Assembly: GCF_014652575.1 (NCBI RefSeq)
Contig: NZ_BMZB01000003.1
Location: 1-64,000, forward strand
DNA length: 64,000 nt
Source: Asticcacaulis endophyticus
GTDB lineage: Bacteria > Pseudomonadota > Alphaproteobacteria > Caulobacterales > Caulobacteraceae
Direction: 5' to 3'
The position numbers and the translations under genes are program-made. This document shows, piece after piece, positions 63,126 through 64,000 of the stretch (position 1 is its first letter; every line of letters begins with the position of its first letter). The notes under the pieces are model-generated. The model did no database searches and was not told where the DNA came from. It saw nothing but the letters and a program-made list of their open reading frames with translations.

Positions 63126-63300
63126 GCGGAGTCCCTTATAATCAAACGATTCACCTATGCTGCGACTATCGGTCGCAGTGGTAACTATAGGGTTAACCAA
63201 AAGGACTTAACGGGGCTTCAAAGCCTTGAGAGGTAAGTGTTTGCCGCAAGGGCGATGCGCGAAATGTGTCAGCGGTTTTTCGCACCCATATTGCGCCAAA

Positions 63301-63558
63301 TTAAAGACGGTGGCGTTTCAACCAAGCGGCGGCATAACCGCAGATGGGCACGATCTTTTGCGGACGGTCGCTTACGGTATCGACTAGCCCTTGCATCAGC
63401 TTCCCCGCCGCGCCCGTACCGCGCAAGGCATCAGGAGCATACACATAGTCGATATAAAGCGTGTCGCCGATGACATGATAATCGGCATAGGCGGTTTCGC
63501 CCTCAACCGACAGTTCAAAGCGGCTTTCGGCGGTATTGTCGATAACGGCAGTGGCCAT
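63301..63558 (-). CDS. Small GNAT-like acetyltransferase (YjdJ/COG2388 type)
   Basis: 85 residues from the ATG at 63558, with AAGGAG 8 nt before it, preferred to the upstream ATG at 63615. RFELSVEGETAYADYHV, LYIDYVYAPDALRGTGAAGKLMQGLV and the Cys-containing VPICGYAAAWLKRH match the short GNAT family with an R/GxGxA/G acetyl-CoA loop. Substrate unknown. Confidence 0.85.
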   Translation of the reverse strand: MATAVIDNTAESRFELSVEGETAYADYHVIGDTLYIDYVYAPDALRGTGAAGKLMQGLVDTVSDRPQKIVPICGYAAAWLKRHRL

Positions 63559-63635
63559 GAGTGTCGCTCCTTGAAGATCGACTCCAAACATGAGACCGCC
63601 CGTGTAAACTTTCAATAGAGCTTATAATTACACGA

Positions 63636-63745
63636 CAAAGTACACTGAGCAGAGCGAACGACTTTGGAGTGAGATGGGGCCGGAGCGAAGCGACTAGCGA
63701 CCAAGTGGGAGCGCAGGCTGCGCGCCGCCAAGGGCCTGTGGCCCT
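63636..63745. repeat. Interspersed palindromic repeat, copy 2, with GC-rich tail
   Basis: CAAAGT (63636-63641) and ACTTTG (63661-63666) bound the same 29-nt core as at 41172-41200 (26 of 29 bases equal). A GC-rich stretch follows that ends in the hairpin AGGGCC-TGT-GGCCCT (63731-63745). It fills the 234-nt gap before tRNA-Val, where no gene is seen. Confidence 0.6.
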
Positions 63746-63792
63746 GAGCGCCAGAAAAAAGCATTTCTGAATTTTCGGAGAAAATGAGGAGA

Positions 63793-63867
63793 TGGTGGAC
63801 CCGACAGGGATTGAACCTGTGACCCTTCGCGTGTGAAGCGAATGCTCTCCCGCTGAGCTACGAGTCC
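63793..63867 (-). tRNA. tRNA-Val (CAC)
   Basis: Full 75-nt cloverleaf on the minus strand. Acceptor GGACTCG pairs with CGGGTCC (one G-U pair), anticodon stem TTCGC/GCGAA encloses TTCACAC, giving anticodon CAC (valine, GTG codons), T-loop TTCAATC, encoded CCA at 63795-63793. Confidence 0.95.
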
Positions 63868-63922
63868 GAACCAATTGCGAGGAGCGGTGCTTTAACCGCT
63901 CAAAACGCCGGTGACAAGTCTT

Positions 63923-64000
63923 TTATCTCAGGCAGGCGGCGACCGCTTCAGGTAGTTCGCGGAAATGGTGGATAAGCCGGTCGGGCTTAAGTTCAGCCAC
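63923..64000 (-). CDS. C-terminal end of a HAD-type phosphatase gene (Gph-like), cut by window edge
   Basis: 25 codons before the stop in one open frame: ELKPDRLIHHFRELPEAVAA. This matches the last strand and helix of phosphoglycolate-phosphatase-like HAD enzymes (AxxxKPDxxIxHFxELP). The rest lies beyond the window, so the assignment is tentative. Confidence 0.45.
   Translation of the reverse strand: MAELKPDRLIHHFRELPEAVAACLR

Noticed and set aside
63515-63874. Open frame over tRNA-Val and the repeat
   Set aside because: It reads across a structural RNA gene and a palindromic repeat, and shares no family; an artefact.
1-64000. CRISPR arrays, insertion sequences, prophage genes or rRNA
   Set aside because: No regularly spaced repeats, no transposase or integrase motif, no phage structural genes and no rRNA sequence were seen. 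The glycosylase-like gene has no flanking repeats that I could find.

Overview
The window looks like chromosome from a Caulobacteraceae-type alphaproteobacterium, most probably Asticcacaulis or a close relative. This is an inference from gene content and style; no database search was possible. The supporting signs are a large TonB-dependent receptor of the Caulobacter/Xanthomonas type followed by flavin-dependent halogenase homologues, many glycoside hydrolases, moderately high GC, short palindromic intergenic repeats, and an initiator tRNA with the AU-GC-GC anticodon stem. There is no phage, transposase, CRISPR array or rRNA.

Layout. 1-8.9 kb: the 3' part of tRNA-fMet, then a minus-strand K+ uptake operon in the order micro-ORF, kdpF, kdpA, kdpB, kdpC, a foreign-looking uracil-DNA-glycosylase-like gene, kdpD, kdpE. 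The operon has an AT-rich palindrome upstream and a terminator-like hairpin in its leader that covers the first ribosome binding site. 9-16 kb: a GH43 xylosidase with an ACS-type sugar-acid transporter behind a LacI-type operator, a DUF1800/DUF1501 pair and a GH130 enzyme. 16-18.8 kb: small genes, an ArsC-family reductase and a PadR-DUF1700-DUF2807 operon.

18.8-35.4 kb is the most distinctive part, a chitin/GlcNAc utilisation locus: NagX plus a GH20 hexosaminidase, a divergent TonB receptor, three overlapping halogenase-family genes (the middle one without catalytic residues), a GH18 chitinase, a second GH20 (chitobiase type) and a GH16 glucanase. The same half-site, ATTGGTA/TACCAAT, lies at all four transcription-unit starts of the hydrolases and receptor, which suggests one regulator. 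The chitobiase gene has a structured leader that ends in a terminator-like hairpin.

35.4-51 kb: a minus-strand operon dgt-gpx-MOSC-2OG oxygenase-like gene, then rluA-type synthase, an alcohol dehydrogenase, ung, leuA, an aspartate/aromatic aminotransferase, osmC, a nucleoside transporter, a thioesterase, and an Fe3+ ABC transporter (fbpABC) with Fur-like boxes. 51.4-55 kb: a complete mlaEFD-lipoprotein lipid-transport operon. 55-64 kb: scoAB, a ferredoxin reductase, folD, an N-formylglutamate amidohydrolase, a KefB-type antiporter, a chemotaxis receptor, a small acetyltransferase, an interspersed repeat, tRNA-Val(CAC) and the end of a HAD-type phosphatase gene.

Most of the window is ordinary metabolism. 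The parts that deserve a second look are the glycosylase-like gene inside the kdp operon, the kdp leader with its micro-ORF, the halogenase trio with a dead middle member inside a chitin locus, and the shared operator half-site.
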